A stretch of DNA of 64,000 nt from Paulinella micropora (Eukaryota > Cercozoa > Imbricatea > Euglyphida > Paulinellidae). Of this stretch, positions 41,984 to 54,063 are shown piece by piece (position 1 is the stretch's first letter; each line of letters opens with the position of its first letter). A model generated the notes under the pieces. It was not told the DNA's origin. It searched no databases and saw only the letters and a program-made list of their open reading frames with translations. Position numbers and translations under genes: made by a program. Where the stretch lies: NCBI GenBank assembly GCA_019918135.1, contig WBZZ01005317.1, positions 247,501-311,500 on the forward strand, read 5' to 3'.

Positions 41984-42247
41984 ATAATAATAATAATAAT
42001 AATAATAGTGCTTCTCAGTCAATGGCGAATGCATTTCTGCACATGTGCCTCCATCGTCTCACCCGTGAGGGGAGTACGAAGATTTGACGATAGGCTCTAC
42101 TGACACCCCCGCAAGGCAGCTCCAAGCCTTCCAGACAGACCAATACTTTCAAAGAAAATATCCTTTGAAAATACTGGCACCGACGGGAATCGAACTGGCG
42201 ACAGGTCCCAGGTGGTAGACCTTAACCACTGGGCTATCGCGGTGCCA
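41984..42247 (-). mobile_element. tRNA-derived SINE, copy d (full length)
   Basis: The head at 42,176-42,246 still forms a perfect 7-bp acceptor stem (GGCACCG with CGGTGCC) and keeps the A and B boxes. The body differs from copies a-c by small deletions and a changed caaagaaaatatcctttgaa word, so it is a different subfamily. The tail is at 41,984-42,007. Confidence 0.9.
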
Positions 42248-42265
42248 CGTAATAATGATAATAAT

Positions 42266-42303
<38 letters not shown>

Positions 42304-42321
42304 TACATATATATACATATA
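42248..42321. repeat. AAT and ATAC simple repeats
   Basis: An AAT run (to about 42,300) is followed by a short atatatacat repeat. Confidence 0.9.
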
Positions 42322-42843
42322 TACATATATTGATCTGTCGTGGCTGAACCAGAGGGCCATGCGCCTCCATCCCTCGACCCAACAGGGACTACAGTGAGTA
42401 TGTTGGGGAGGGAAGAGTGACTCTAACAATCCTGCATAGAAAGCCCCTAAAAGGAAGTCCCTACTACCCGCACAGTGTCGGGTACCTTGCAGGAAATCAA
42501 CTACAAATGATTGATCTTCCCGGCGCGAGAGGTCCACGAGACTGGGTAGGTCCCTCATGGAGGTACTCAAGGGGTAGCAGACCTTTCATGCGGTCTGCCA
42601 GCGCATGAGGACGTTTGGCGATAAGTGTCTGGGACGCCTCGAAACCCGTCACCACCTCTAGATCTCGGAAGGTACCTACCCCTTTGACCCCACGTGGTGT
42701 ATATCTCATAAGAACAACACAACAACATAGCCTCGGAACCAGTGGGAAGAGGCCCGACCACCTCTTCCCTTGGGGTGCCATACTGTGCACCCCTCGATAC
42801 TACTACTACTACAACTACTAATAATAATAATAATAATAATAAA
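42322..42843. repeat. Non-LTR-type retroelement fragment 2
   Basis: About 480 bases end in TACTAC/AAT repeats at 42,798-42,843. Part of it (42,730-42,795) is a diverged reverse-complement match to 10,713-10,790, where the same family also abuts a TTA run. No coding capacity was seen. Confidence 0.55.
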
Positions 42844-42996
42844 AACTAGGGGCTGCGCCAACACTTGAAAGGATGGTTTGCGGTGCGCTTCGCGCATCCC
42901 CCCACCCACCCACCCCCCCCCCCCCCCACAGACACACACCCCTTTCCCCCCTCGGGCTTGGGTTCCCGGGGGAGCGCCTCCATCGTCTCACCCGTG
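42844..42996. other. Array junction segment between units 1 and 2
   Basis: About 125 bases of low-complexity DNA (C run at 42,915-42,929, CA repeat) are followed by a 25-base sliver of the SINE body (gcgcctccatcgtctcaccc then gtg), which joins directly to virus-like coding DNA at 42,997. The join carries about 2 bases (GA) of microhomology. Confidence 0.85.
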
Positions 42997-44548
42997 ATAT
43001 TGATTGACGCGCCCGGTTTAAGGCCGAGGAAGGCGTAGGAGGCCAAGAGAACCGAGGACGTGTTCCAGCCCGCCAGCGAGCCGTTGTAGCCGCTGCCCTC
43101 GAACAGGTAGGAAATGTTCATCAGCGGGGGCCCCCCGCTTGCCGGTACCGAGAGGTTCCTAAGATTTTGGGTACCTCTGAGCTGTGCCCCGCGCCCCGGT
43201 TCCAGGGCGAAGCCGCCGCCGAAAGAAACCGACTGCAGGGCCGCCGACATTTTGGCAGGCAGGCCGGCGGTCGAGACTGCGGCCAAAACGCAAACAGAGC
43301 CGAGCCTAGAGACGGTGAGGTTGTAAGCGCCGCCGCGCTGGTAGGTATGCGCGCACGGGGGGCCGCGGAGGGAACAACGCGAGCCATCCGTCTCGTCGCC
43401 CCAGTCGACCAGGAGCACGGATAGGTTGCTGCAGGCGTCGGCAGTTCTGGCAAGGGGCAAGTGGAAATCGTCGGGCCTATCGAGAAAGATTCGCAGGCGC
43501 AGGGGCTCCCCGGGGCCGGGGCGCGGGCGAGTGATGTCGCAGGCCGGGGACAGCCGCGACATCACACGGCCCTGGAGGCCGCGGCAGCCGTTGATCTCGG
43601 CCACGCACGCCAGGTCCCAGGAGCTAATGTCAGGGCCCTCTGAGGGCGTGAGGCCGTCGAACATGTCGCGCGCCCACCGCACCGACGACGTGTTCCAAAG
43701 CTCAAGCCCGGCCACCTTTTGACGCACGCGGGTGAACATGCCGGTGGCGTTGACGAGCTGCCCCGTGCGGGGCGGGCAGACCTGCAGCAGATTCTCTGCG
43801 TTGGCAAACTGCAGGCCGTTCAGCGGTTCGGGCCCGATGTGCTGGCCAAAGCAGGCCCTCAGCAGCCCCCGCGCGGCCTCCGGGGGGTAGTTCCGCAAGG
43901 TAAAGGCGGGAGGTGACCCGCAGGAACCCTGCCACGTGACCGCGACGTCAAAGACACCGCCCTCCGCGTACCGGTGCGTGCACATCGATGCGTGCAGCTC
44001 GCAGATGTCTGTCTGGCCGTCCCCCCAGCTGACCCGTACCACGCTTTCGTTGTGCGGTGTGCAGTTGGCAGCCGCAAGTAGCCTCCTCCGCGGCAACGGG
44101 CCGACGGGCTCTAGCGGAAGAGAGAGAGAGTGGTATTGTCGGAAACGTTCCATTGCAAGTTGAGATCCGGGGCAGCCACGGGCGTGGTGGTGGTGGGCGG
44201 GACGGACGACGGTGGCTGCGTCGTGGGCGGGACGGACGACGGGGGTTGCGTCGTGGCCGGGACGGACGGCTGCGTCGTGGCCGGGACGGACGGCTGCGTC
44301 GTGGCCGGGACGGACGGCTGCGTCGTGGCCGGGACGGACGGCTGCGTCGTGGCCGGGACGGACGGCTGCGTCGTGACAGGGACGGACGACGGTGGCGTGG
44401 CGTGGGCAAGGAATGAGTGCCTAGGTGTGCACAGCCGTTGGCTACGGAGCCGCGCGCGCAAACCGCACAAGGCCGAATTTGAGGGCAACATGAGGAGGGC
44501 ACACACAGCTCCGAACAGAGCGGTGGCAGCTAGCCTGCCTACCCTCAT
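42846..44548 (-). pseudogene. Surface-protein gene, copy 2, chimeric 3' end
   Basis: Same gene as at 31,083-32,728 with the same CT-tract phase break, but five SVPATTQP units instead of four. The coding frame crosses the array junction at 42,997 and takes its last ~50 codons from the junction's repeat DNA (a Gly-rich, meaningless tail). The terminal part of the second BspA-type region is lost. A truncated, altered product is predicted if the gene is expressed. Confidence 0.75.
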
Positions 44549-44941
44549 TTTTTTTTACAAAAAAAAAAAGAGTGTACAGTTTCCCCTTTTTTAATTCTCT
44601 TTTTTTTAAACACTAAACAACTCAAAAGAAAAAAAACAAAACTAACAAAACCTCTGGAGAAACACTCTCCAATCCAACAAACAAGTATAATCTAAAAAAA
44701 GCCCCCCCCTCCCCGACCCCCAACTGGCTAGCGCGCAGGCAAACAAAAAAAACCTTGCTGCCAGTAAAAAAGCCTGGGAGGGAAGAAACAAGCCACCCAG
44801 AATTTCTTTTTTGACAGGGAGATTTCTACAGCCCCTCGCCCTGCCCCATCACCACCCCCTCTCTCTCCCCACTCCCCCAAAAAAAGAACTTTTCGTTTCC
44901 CATCCCCCCCCCCCCACCTCCAACTCTCTCAGCCCTTCCCT

Positions 44942-46927
44942 CTAGCCCCGCACAGTCCGACACCTGCACTTCAAGGGGTAACACTGCGCCCGAGACTTTT
45001 CTAGGGCCGCGGTCCAGCCTACCGCCACGGCCCAGCCTACCCCCGCCCACGCAAGTAAAAACACCAGCAGACAGGTGACAAAGGAGCCGGCGGCGACTGC
45101 GCGGTTGTGGCCGACCCGCAGGGGCGGGACGTGCTTTAGGGCGCTGCTCTCGCCGCTCAGGTACCTGCTGTGCCAGACCTCGAAGTTGCTGCTCAGGTTA
45201 GCTAGCTGGCCGGGGCTCACGGCGTTAGCACCGACGCCTATCGCGTCCAGCAAGCACTTGGTGTCGTTCGCGCGGTTGCCGAGCGAACCCAGAAAGCTCC
45301 ACACCTCGTCGTTGGTCCCGTTACTGCTGTTGAAGGCTGTTTCAAACACCGTCCAGTTGCTCTTGAGCTCCGCGAGTTTCGCTTACAGATCCGACACTCT
45401 GGCGTCGAGTTGCAGACGCTGCCGCGCCAGCTCTTCGACCGTGTTGCCCTGGCCGGCGGACCAGTCGGCCAGCGACTGTACCGCGGCGGCGGCGTCCCCC
45501 GCGCCGACATTCGTGTTCGTCGGCGCGAACGGGTCTGCCGACTGTGAGGAGGAGGCCAGGGCGCGGCGCGGCGAAAGCGTCGTCGCGTTAATGGTGGCGT
45601 TGGTGTCGTTGCCCAACACCCACACCCCGACGGCCGAGCGCGTGACCCAGCCCCGGCCGTAGTCTAGGATGCTCTGTGTGACGAGCCGCTGCCAGTCGGC
45701 CTGCGCCTGCAACGAGGCTACGCTCAGGTTCGCGATCTGGCCCAACAGCACCGCTTGTTCGTTAGTGTAGGAGCTACGCAGCAGCTCCTGCTCGAACGCG
45801 GGCGGGATAGCGGCGGCCGCCTGCCACACAAAGCACAACGCGCCGCCCACGAGCAGCCGTACCTCGGCGGGGCTGGTACAATTGGGCTTCGTCACGAGCG
45901 GCCACACCAGGCGCAGCGCGGGCGGCAACGTCGAGATGCACCAGCCGCTCGTGCCGCGGACTGATATTTGCGCCGAGACAACCTCTGTGGACCAGAACTC
46001 CAGCGCCATGTCGGCCGTGCCCGGCAGCGCCACGCTGACCTGCCGCGGGCACGCCGATGCCGACACCGGCGGCGGTCCACCGCCGTTGGCGGCCGCCGTC
46101 ATGTTCGAGGGCACGTGCAGCTGCGCCGTGACCCGGCCGCGGCCCGACGCGGCACGCCACACCAGGCGCCCGCCGACCTTCGACTGCTGTAGTTCGAAGT
46201 CCTGCAGCACCGCGCACAAACGCCGTACGGGCGTTCCGGGCGCCCGCGCGCAGAACAGTCGGTTCTCTACCTTGACCACCGGTCGCGCCAGCACGACGGG
46301 TGCCAACAGTGCCAGGCGCGGGTCGAAGTCGTCCGCCGCGGGCTGGTCGTGCGCCAGCGAGCCGTGCTCGTGGCGGTAGAAGTCCTCGAAGCTGAACATG
46401 TCCCACGTGCCGTCGCCGCGCGCACTGTTTCGCGCGGCCGCCACGGGCAGGCGCACTGTATTTAAGCACACGCCGCCCGCCGCGCGCGACGCGCGCATGT
46501 GCGCGCTGCCGCCCTGACAAACATCGTCCGGGTCCACGTCCACGACGTAACGTTGCCCGGCCGCGGGCGTCGGCGCCGTACAATTGCCGTCCAGCGCGCA
46601 ATCGGGTTCGCCCGCGTAGTACCAGTCCTGGCCAACAGCTCCGCGCCGCCGATGTCGTGGTCTACTAGCTCCCAGCGCAGCTCAGACACACTCTTCTCCA
46701 GCTGCCGGATTGTGGCGGCGCCGAGGCCGGCCAGCTCGGGGCCGTTGCGGTCCAGCTCGACCGACAGCTCAACCCTCGGCGAGTTGTTGGCGCCGATGCG
46801 CTGCAGCCGCACCGCGCGCGCGCCGTGCGTGAGCCAGCTGCTGCGGTAGCAGTTGACGAGGTCGGTCGGCACGTCGTTCTGGCGCAGCAGCTGCAGCTCC
46901 TGGGTGAGGAGCGGGGCCAGCAGTGGC
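44942..46927 (-). pseudogene. Envelope-glycoprotein-like gene, copy 2
   Basis: It matches 33,124-35,109, with the same in-frame TAA (45,383-45,385) and the same upstream phase change. Substitutions shared with copy 3 include those at 45,999, 46,115, 46,303 and 46,602. Confidence 0.6.
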
Positions 46928-47398
46928 CAGCGTGGCCAGGATGAGCAGCCTCACCCGCCCACATAGGTACAGCAGCGCGGCACAGAAGCAAGCCAGGCTG
47001 GTGGACTTGCCCCAGCGGCGGGGGCAGAGGATCAGCGTGCCGAACGGGTACGTGGCGCGCCCGAGCTGCTCCAGCATGCCCGGCCGCTCGCACTGGAACT
47101 CGATCTTGCCCAGGATCAGCTCCGCGCACGACACGAGCATCGCGTCGTGGAACCTCTTCTGGTCCAGCGAGCGGGGCTCGCCCTCGGTCAGGAAGAGGTC
47201 CAGCGTCGCCCGCACCTCCTGCAGGCGCGCCGCGCCGGCCGAAGCCGCCGGCCCGTTCGCCTCGTCCTCGTCCTCCTCGGGGGGGCGGGCCGGGGGGGCC
47301 GCCTGCAGCCGCGCGTCCCAGGCCTGGCGCAGCCGCTGCAGCAGCAGGGACTGCGGGTCGTCCTCGTGGCCTACGGGGGCCGGCGGCGCGCTGGACAT
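46928..47398 (-). CDS. Terminase-like ATPase N-terminal part, copy 2
   Basis: Starts at 47,398 and keeps the Walker A region (CPRRWGKST). It differs from copy 1 by two substitutions before the P-loop, shared with copy 3 (one creating a Met), and by G-run changes around 47,280-47,300 in the Ala/Pro-rich leader. Confidence 0.5.
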
Positions 47399-47688
47399 CG
47401 GGGGTGCCGGCCGTTTCAGGCAGGCGTCGCCCACCGCCCACCGCACGCGGCCCCCCGGGGGCCGGAACCCCCGCGCCCCCCGGCGTCGTCCCCTACCCTG
47501 CCCCGACCTTCCCTCGAACCAACCCGCGCCGCCGGCCTGCCTCTCGGTGTGGGGGAGGGGAGGGAGGGGGGGCAAACGCTTGGCGGAGGGGGGGGGGGGG
47601 GGGGGAGGAAACTGTGCCTGCCGGCGACCCCCCCCCCCCCCCCACCGAGCGTCGTCCACCGTCGCTGCCCCAAAACCGGTCCGGCGCC

Positions 47689-48823
47689 ATGGCCAGCGCC
47701 CGAGTGCTGAACCCGGCGCCCTTTAACGCCAGCGGCAACCAGGGTTGGCGCTGCTTCTTGCATGCTACGCTGCAGGTGCTGCTGTGCAGCCCCGAAATGC
47801 GCATCGCGGTCCTGCGCCTAGTACAGGAGGAATATTTTCCGCGGGGGGAGTTGTTGCCGGACGCTCCCCCGCACCACCGGGGGGGGGGGGGGCGAGGGTC
47901 CTCCTCGCCTGGCTGCACCGGCACCCGCGGGGCGTGGCCCTGCCGCCGTACGACGTAGAGTGCCTGGCCACTGACTCGGACCCCGCTGCAGACCCCGGCG
48001 CCTCGGTGTTGCCCAGGGCCGCTCCCCGGGCCCGCAGGATGCATGGGACTTTGCGCAGGACGTGATCCAGCGTTTTTTCTTGCGCCGGCGCTGGGCCCTG
48101 GGGGGGCCCGCCGGGCCCGGCCTCCTGACGTCGGCTTGCGCGGAGCTCCACCGCCTGTTGACCGTCTGCGCCCAGCACCAACTGCGGCGAGTGGCTAGTG
48201 TGATCTTGACCTGGGGCGAGCAAGGCGCGCGCTGCCTGAGCTGGCGGGCGCAGAGGAAACCCGGCTGCAGGAGGCGGGCCTCAAGTACGAGCGCCACGTC
48301 CAGTTAGAAGAGCTGCCACTGGTGTGCCAGCCGGCCGGCTACCAGCGCCTGATGGCACGCCTCGCCTCGCTAGCGGCCACGGAGCGCCTGCCGCCCGTCC
48401 TGTTCGTGTTCGTCAGGCGGGTCGTCGCCGGCGCGGGCGACGCGCGCACCAAGGACCGCTCGCCGCTCGCCCCCTTGTGGGGAGAGTTCGTGTGCCGGCG
48501 GGCGGGGCCGAACCGCAACGCTACGTGCTCGCGGGGCTGCAGGCACGCCTGGGCGCCAGCGCACACCGCGGGCACTACGTAGCCCTCGCGCGCTCTCACA
48601 TGGGAGCCGACAGCGACTGGTGGTACTTGGACGACCTGCAACCGAAGCCGGCCAGGCACGCGCGCTCGGCCTGGTGGCGCACGGACCAGGGCTGGGACTG
48701 GCACGACCTGCCCCGGGCGGGCCGCCTCGGGCGCTGGGGCAGGCGGTGCACGCTGCTGTGCTACGTGCGGGCGGGCCCGGCGCGCTAGGGGCGTCCGCCC
48801 CCTCTTCCCCCCTCTTCCCCTAG
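47689..48823 (+). CDS. USP-like protease, copy 2 (apparent frameshifts in G/C runs)
   Basis: Same Cys box and His box as copy 1. Relative to the other copies, a C is missing near 48,011 and a G near 48,508 and 48,778, which moves the phase and shortens the 3' end. The changes are all in homopolymers and may be sequencing errors. Confidence 0.6.
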
Positions 48824-49146
48824 GTCGTGCACCACATGCTTGTGGCCCGGGCTCCACCGCGGTGAGCCACTGGTAGCGGCGGCCAGCGGCCTGAGCAGGA
48901 GAGTGCACGGGGCGCCCCCTGCCAGGTCAGGCAGGGGGGCTACTCCGTCTCCTCTCCGCCCTTTCCTCTCAGCAGCCCAAGTTCTTTCCCCCTTTTCTGT
49001 CTCCCTCTGCCCCCCTTCCCCCCGCCTCGCCCGTCGTGATCATCAGTCAAGCAGCTTTCTTTTATTTAAAAAAAGACTTTTCTTGCCCGGCCTGGCCCTC
49101 TCCGTGGCTGCCTCTACCCAGCGCCGCCAGATTGGCGGGTTCCAGC

Positions 49147-50097
49147 ATGGCCTCGCCAAACGCCATAGGACAGTGCCTACCCCGGTGTGGGGGTAACTTG
49201 TCGGCAACGCCGGCGGCCTGTACGGGCTGAGGTGGGACGCGAAGTGCCTGGCGGGGACAACGTCTGGGCTGGGAGTCACACCACGTACCAATGCCTCCAA
49301 CCTGAGGAGGAGCCGTGCCCGGCCCCAGGACCAGACGCCTACCTCACCCCACGGGACTGGCCGGTAACCACCGCAGTATTGACAACTGCGGCGACAGCGG
49401 CGGCGGGGTTAGCATACTCGCAACGGCGAAGGCACAGGCGCAAGGGCCCGCGTGCGACCTCGTCACGGGCCCGCGCCCCGGACGCTTCTCGGGAGGTGCT
49501 GTGGTGTTACGAGCTGCGGTATCCCGGGGGGGTGGGCTTTGCGTTCTATACCGAGACGGGGGCAGGCACGACAGTAGCTGAGCAAGTCCGCGAGGCAGAG
49601 GTGCCCGTACACTTGCAGCGCCTCGTAGACGCCTACGCCGCCTCCCCTCCGGGCAACTGGCTGCACTACCCGGGCGGTCCCCCGCTCAAGTCGTCGCACC
49701 CCCGCCCCGTCCCCTCGCTGCTTCGGCAACTCCTGGACGCTAGGTACCTACGCTGCCTGGGGCTGGGCTACCGGCTAGCACTCCGAGGAGCGGAGCCAAC
49801 AGGCCCGGCCAGGACGCGATCGGCGGCCTCGTCTGTGCTGTCACCCCCCTCCCCTCGGCCAACCACGCGGGTCCGGCGCCACAGAAAGAGCGACACGAGA
49901 CCGGAAGCGAGCTCCCCCCCGGGCGCCCCCCGCCGCCGCCTCCTGCCCCGGCGGACCGAGCGCATGGTCGGGCGCGGTGGGGCCCCGATCGCAGGGGGAG
50001 ATGGTGTTCCTAAAAGCCAAAGGTTGCACGGACTTTACGGAAGCTGGCAAAGAAAGCAGAGGCAATACGCGGCCAAGCGCTAGCTCTCGCAAAATGA
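49147..50097 (+). pseudogene. Unknown protein, copy 2, disrupted at the 5' end
   Basis: It matches 37,329-38,285, but five or more single G or C losses lie between 49,169 and 49,257, with more near 49,877 and 49,954. The start region and C-terminus are therefore out of phase with the middle. The concentration in homopolymers suggests consensus error over real decay. Confidence 0.55.
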
Positions 50098-52046
50098 CGT
50101 AACGTTGCTATGTATGAAAAGACATTACCCTACCCTTGCCCACCAAGCAAGCAAGCAACCAAGCATGCAAGCAAACAAGTAAGCAAGCAAGCAAGTAAGC
50201 AGGCAAACAAGCAAGCAAGTAAGTAAGCAAGCAAGCATACAAGCATACCAGCAGGTAAGCAAGCAAACAAGCAAACTGCTTAGCAAACAAGCAAGCAATC
50301 AATCCTCGCTCACCCCGACACTACCTAATATTTTATAATACGTAAACACATATCAATCCTCCACAATCCCTCAGTCATGGCTCTAAAAAGAACCAAACCT
50401 CAGGCTAGAGAAGAGAACACAGCAGACTATCGTCTATAATAGCCTCCTAGCTAGCTCAACAGTCTAGCTATGCTCGCTCTTGTGGTACTAGGTGCAGCCT
50501 TTCGCACATCACCTAGTGGTTCTAGGTGCAGCCTTCCGCACGTCACGTAGCACTAGGTACAGCCTTCCGCACGTAATCTAGTGGTTCGCTAGTGGCTGCC
50601 TTCCGCACACACACCAACTAAGTTGTTAGCGCGGACGAACCGGAATATCCCTATCGGGTGAGGATCTTCACCGTACACGGGGGAAACATCAGCAATATGC
50701 CTAGCTGTTTTTGGTTTCGCAGAAGTAGACTCTACTGTCTTTCAAACTGCGGGAACCGTCCTCTAGCTTAGCTAACCAAGGCTTCATAACCTGTATCTGA
50801 AATACTGTTCCTGCACAGAGGTAGCAAGCCGTCCACGGACCGGTTCAAGCTCAGTCACGATCGCATCGTACCACAAGTTTTATTGAAAAGGCACAGACAG
50901 AACAACACTGCCAGGCGCGTCCTGAAGGGATGGTTCTACCGACACACATCCTACAGACCGGCCGGGTCATATTGAATCGGTCCGTTACAGTATGAATACA
51001 ATCTATATTATTCTAACAATATTATGGTTTAAAAAGTGTAACGTTCACTTCTAGTAATATTATCGTTATCAGGTTAAGAGTGTTAGTAATATTAACTGCC
51101 TCTCATTGTGTATGTTTTGACACTGGTGTATATAAAATGTTGCAAATATTTATCTATCTGCGCCTACTACAGACGAAGACTATTAAAATTAACTGTAAAT
51201 TGACAGTAGGCTAGGTGAGGTATTGATAGTACATTACAACTGTATTTACGTTCTATCCCGATATCTGTCACGAGGCGGCGCGGTAAGTTCGACTTCTCGC
51301 GCGCACAGGGGTGAGCGCGCTCGGGGGGAAGGGATTATTCCGGCCCACCCGGTATATAATAGCAATACTTACCGTTCGGGTCTGTCGGTTATCCTTGGTC
51401 TGAAGGCTACGGAGTCCCTACTTTAGGTATTCCACCAGTCTTCACATCGTTAGTACAGTTTAAATATCGTACTATCGTAACAGAACATAAAGGCAATTTG
51501 CCACCAGTACCAGAAAACATGGTAATACAGGAATGATTACTAAGTATTTAGTAATAAGAGTGAAGATACCGTCACTGTACGGTTATGCTGTAGTGGACTA
51601 GGATCTATTTAATTCTTCAAATGGTACACAGTGTGCCTTCTACCGTACATGGCAATAGAAAAAGATTGATATGCTGCATATTGTCTTAATCCCTGGTCTC
51701 TTGTTGCCAATCGGTAATTTTGGTTACCAATTGTTAATTATGTTACGCAAGTACGGAAACATTTACAAAAATTTGCACAATCACACTAGTCGTTTTTGTT
51801 ACCAATTGGTAACGAAAATTACTATTTGGTAATCCCAGGGACTTAGACAATATTCATGGCGCTTCATGTGTGGGCGAAGGAGGACTCACACGAATGTCTT
51901 GAAGGTCAGATTACCGGTAAAGTGTGGAATGATATCTGTAATATTGCTGTACTTGTTATAATCAAATCTTGATCATTTTTCTTTCTTTCTTTCTTTTCTT
52001 TTTTTTCCTTCTCTCTCTCTCCCCCCCCCCCTCTCTCTCTTCTCTT

Positions 52047-52078
<32 letters not shown>

Positions 52079-52374
52079 TCGTTTGTTTTGTTTTGACAAA
52101 GGCTTCAAATGAATGTGCAGCTACGTGACATCGCTTTGCATGGCATCCTTTTCTTGCATTCTGGCGAGTTTCGATCGCTTCTTGGATCATCATCTAGACA
52201 GGCAACCACCGTAAGTTATATGGTGTGAAATACCGGATCGGCGTTGGTCACGACGATGAAGTCGGGAGTTAATCACTTCGAATGCAAATTCAACGTGACG
52301 ATATCAGATTTCTAACGAAATTACCTCAGCTGTTGCTCGCACCTGCCTCCAGTATCCATTTCTTGGGCAGCTGG
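50098..52374. other. Non-coding block of unit 2
   Basis: It repeats 38,286-40,557: CAAG repeat (about 50,143-50,300), GGTGCAGCCTTCCGCAC repeats, the 16-bp palindrome GTTACCAATTGGTAAC (about 51,798-51,813), CT and GT tracts. There is no gene. Confidence 0.8.
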
Positions 52375-52940
52375 AAAAATAATAATAACAGTAATAATAA
52401 TAATAGTAATAATAATAATAATAGTAATAATAGTGCTTCTCTGTCAATGGCTGATGCATTTCTGCACATGCGCCTCCATCGTCTCACCCGTAAGGGGAGT
52501 ACGAAGAATTGACGATAAGCTCTAATGACACCTCCGCAAGGGCAGTTCCAACACTTCCAGACGGGCCGGTATGTTCAATGAAAATACTGGTCCAGAAATA
52601 GACCGGTATGTTCAATGAAAATACTGGTGGCACCGACGGGAATCGAACTGGCGACAGGGCCCAGATGGTAGAATAGTAATAATAATAATAATAATAGTGC
52701 TTCTCTGTCAATGGCTGATGCATTTCTGCACATGCGCCTCCATCGTCTCACCCGTGAGGGGAGTACGAAGAATTGACGATAAGCTCTAATGACACCCCCG
52801 CAAGGGCAGTTCCAACACTTCCAGACGGGCCGGTATGTTCAATGAAAATACTGGTCCAGAAATAGACCGGTATGTTCAATGAAAATACTGGTGGCACCGA
52901 CGGGAATCGAACTGGCGACAGGGCAATAATAATAATAATA

Positions 52941-53016
<76 letters not shown>

Positions 53017-53496
53017 ATATCTGAGGCGTACTGATTGCAGCTAATGGCATATCCTCAACGGACATAAGCCTCCAATACCCTTGTTCGAGGTCCTCCACCC
53101 CCCCGTGTCAGTCTCTCGCCTGATGATCGGGGCCACCGATGGAGCTCCTGAGGGCAAGACTGCACTAAGCCGAGGTTATTCCGCAGTCCCAGCAACCTCT
53201 TGCAAGACGTCACCGAATGTGCAAGTGCATACACCAAGCACGGTTGCTAGAGCTGCCTCGAAACCCCACCATAACAATCTGGTGTCTGCTAGGTCCTGGG
53301 CTATCAACCAGCATATGCGGAGTTTAAGATCTTTTACGCGCGCAACGACCCTCCTCCCCAGCATCTACCACCAAAGGGTTATGAGTTGGCGTCACAGTTT
53401 AACGCCTTGAGGCCATTGGGCTGGAACTCTGTTTAGCAAGTGTGACTAGGTTTTTTCATCGGGATTTCCCTCAAATATGTCACAGTCAACACTCCA

Positions 53497-53536
<40 letters not shown>

Positions 53537-54063
53537 GTGCTTCTCTATCAACGGCTGATGCATTTCTGCACATGCGCCTCCATCGTCTCACCCGTGAGGG
53601 GAGTACGAAGAATTGACGATAGGCTCTAATGACCCCCGCAAGGGCAGTTCCAACACTTCCAGACGGACCGGTATGTTCAATGAAAATACTGGTCCAGACG
53701 GACCGGTATGTTCAATGAAAATACTGGTGGCACCGACGGGAATCGAACTGGCGACAGGGCCCAGATGGTAGAACTTGACCACTGGGCTATCACGGTGTCC
53801 AATAATAATAATAATAATAATAATAGTGCTTCTCAGTCAATGGCGAAATGCATTTCTGCACATGTGCCTCCATCGTCTCACCGTGAGGGGAGTACGAAGA
53901 TTTGACGATAGGCTCTACTGACACCCCCGCAAGGCAGCTCCAAGCCTTCCAGACAGACCAATACTTTCAAAGAAAATATCCTTTGAAAATACTGGCACCG
54001 ACGGGAATCGAACTGGCGACAGGTCCCAGGTGGTAGACCTTAACCACTGGGCTATCGCGGTGC
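52375..54063 (-). mobile_element. SINE/non-LTR cluster of unit 2
   Basis: Same order as unit 1: SINE copies at about 52,375-52,670 and 52,671-52,923, an AAT run to 53,014, non-LTR-type fragment 1 to about 53,497, and SINE copies at about 53,498-53,801 and 53,802-54,063. AAT run lengths and a few bases differ from unit 1. Orientation of the SINEs is minus. Confidence 0.88.

Larger units (their letters stand above)
31201..42996. repeat. Tandem array unit 1 (11,796 bp)
   Basis: The sequence from atattgattgacgcgcccgg at 31,201 recurs at 42,997 and 54,813, each time preceded (except here) by a SINE-derived word ending cacccgtg. The unit contains most of the surface-protein gene, the glycoprotein, terminase-like, USP-like and unknown genes, about 2.3 kb of non-coding DNA and the SINE/non-LTR cluster. 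Here, unlike in units 2 and 3, the left edge continues into the normal 3' end of the surface-protein gene, marking the array's original boundary. Confidence 0.95.

Noticed and set aside
42176..42246. Functional tRNA gene
   Set aside because: It folds and has A and B boxes, but it is followed by a SINE body and AAT tail and sits in a cluster of diverged copies, so it is a SINE head.
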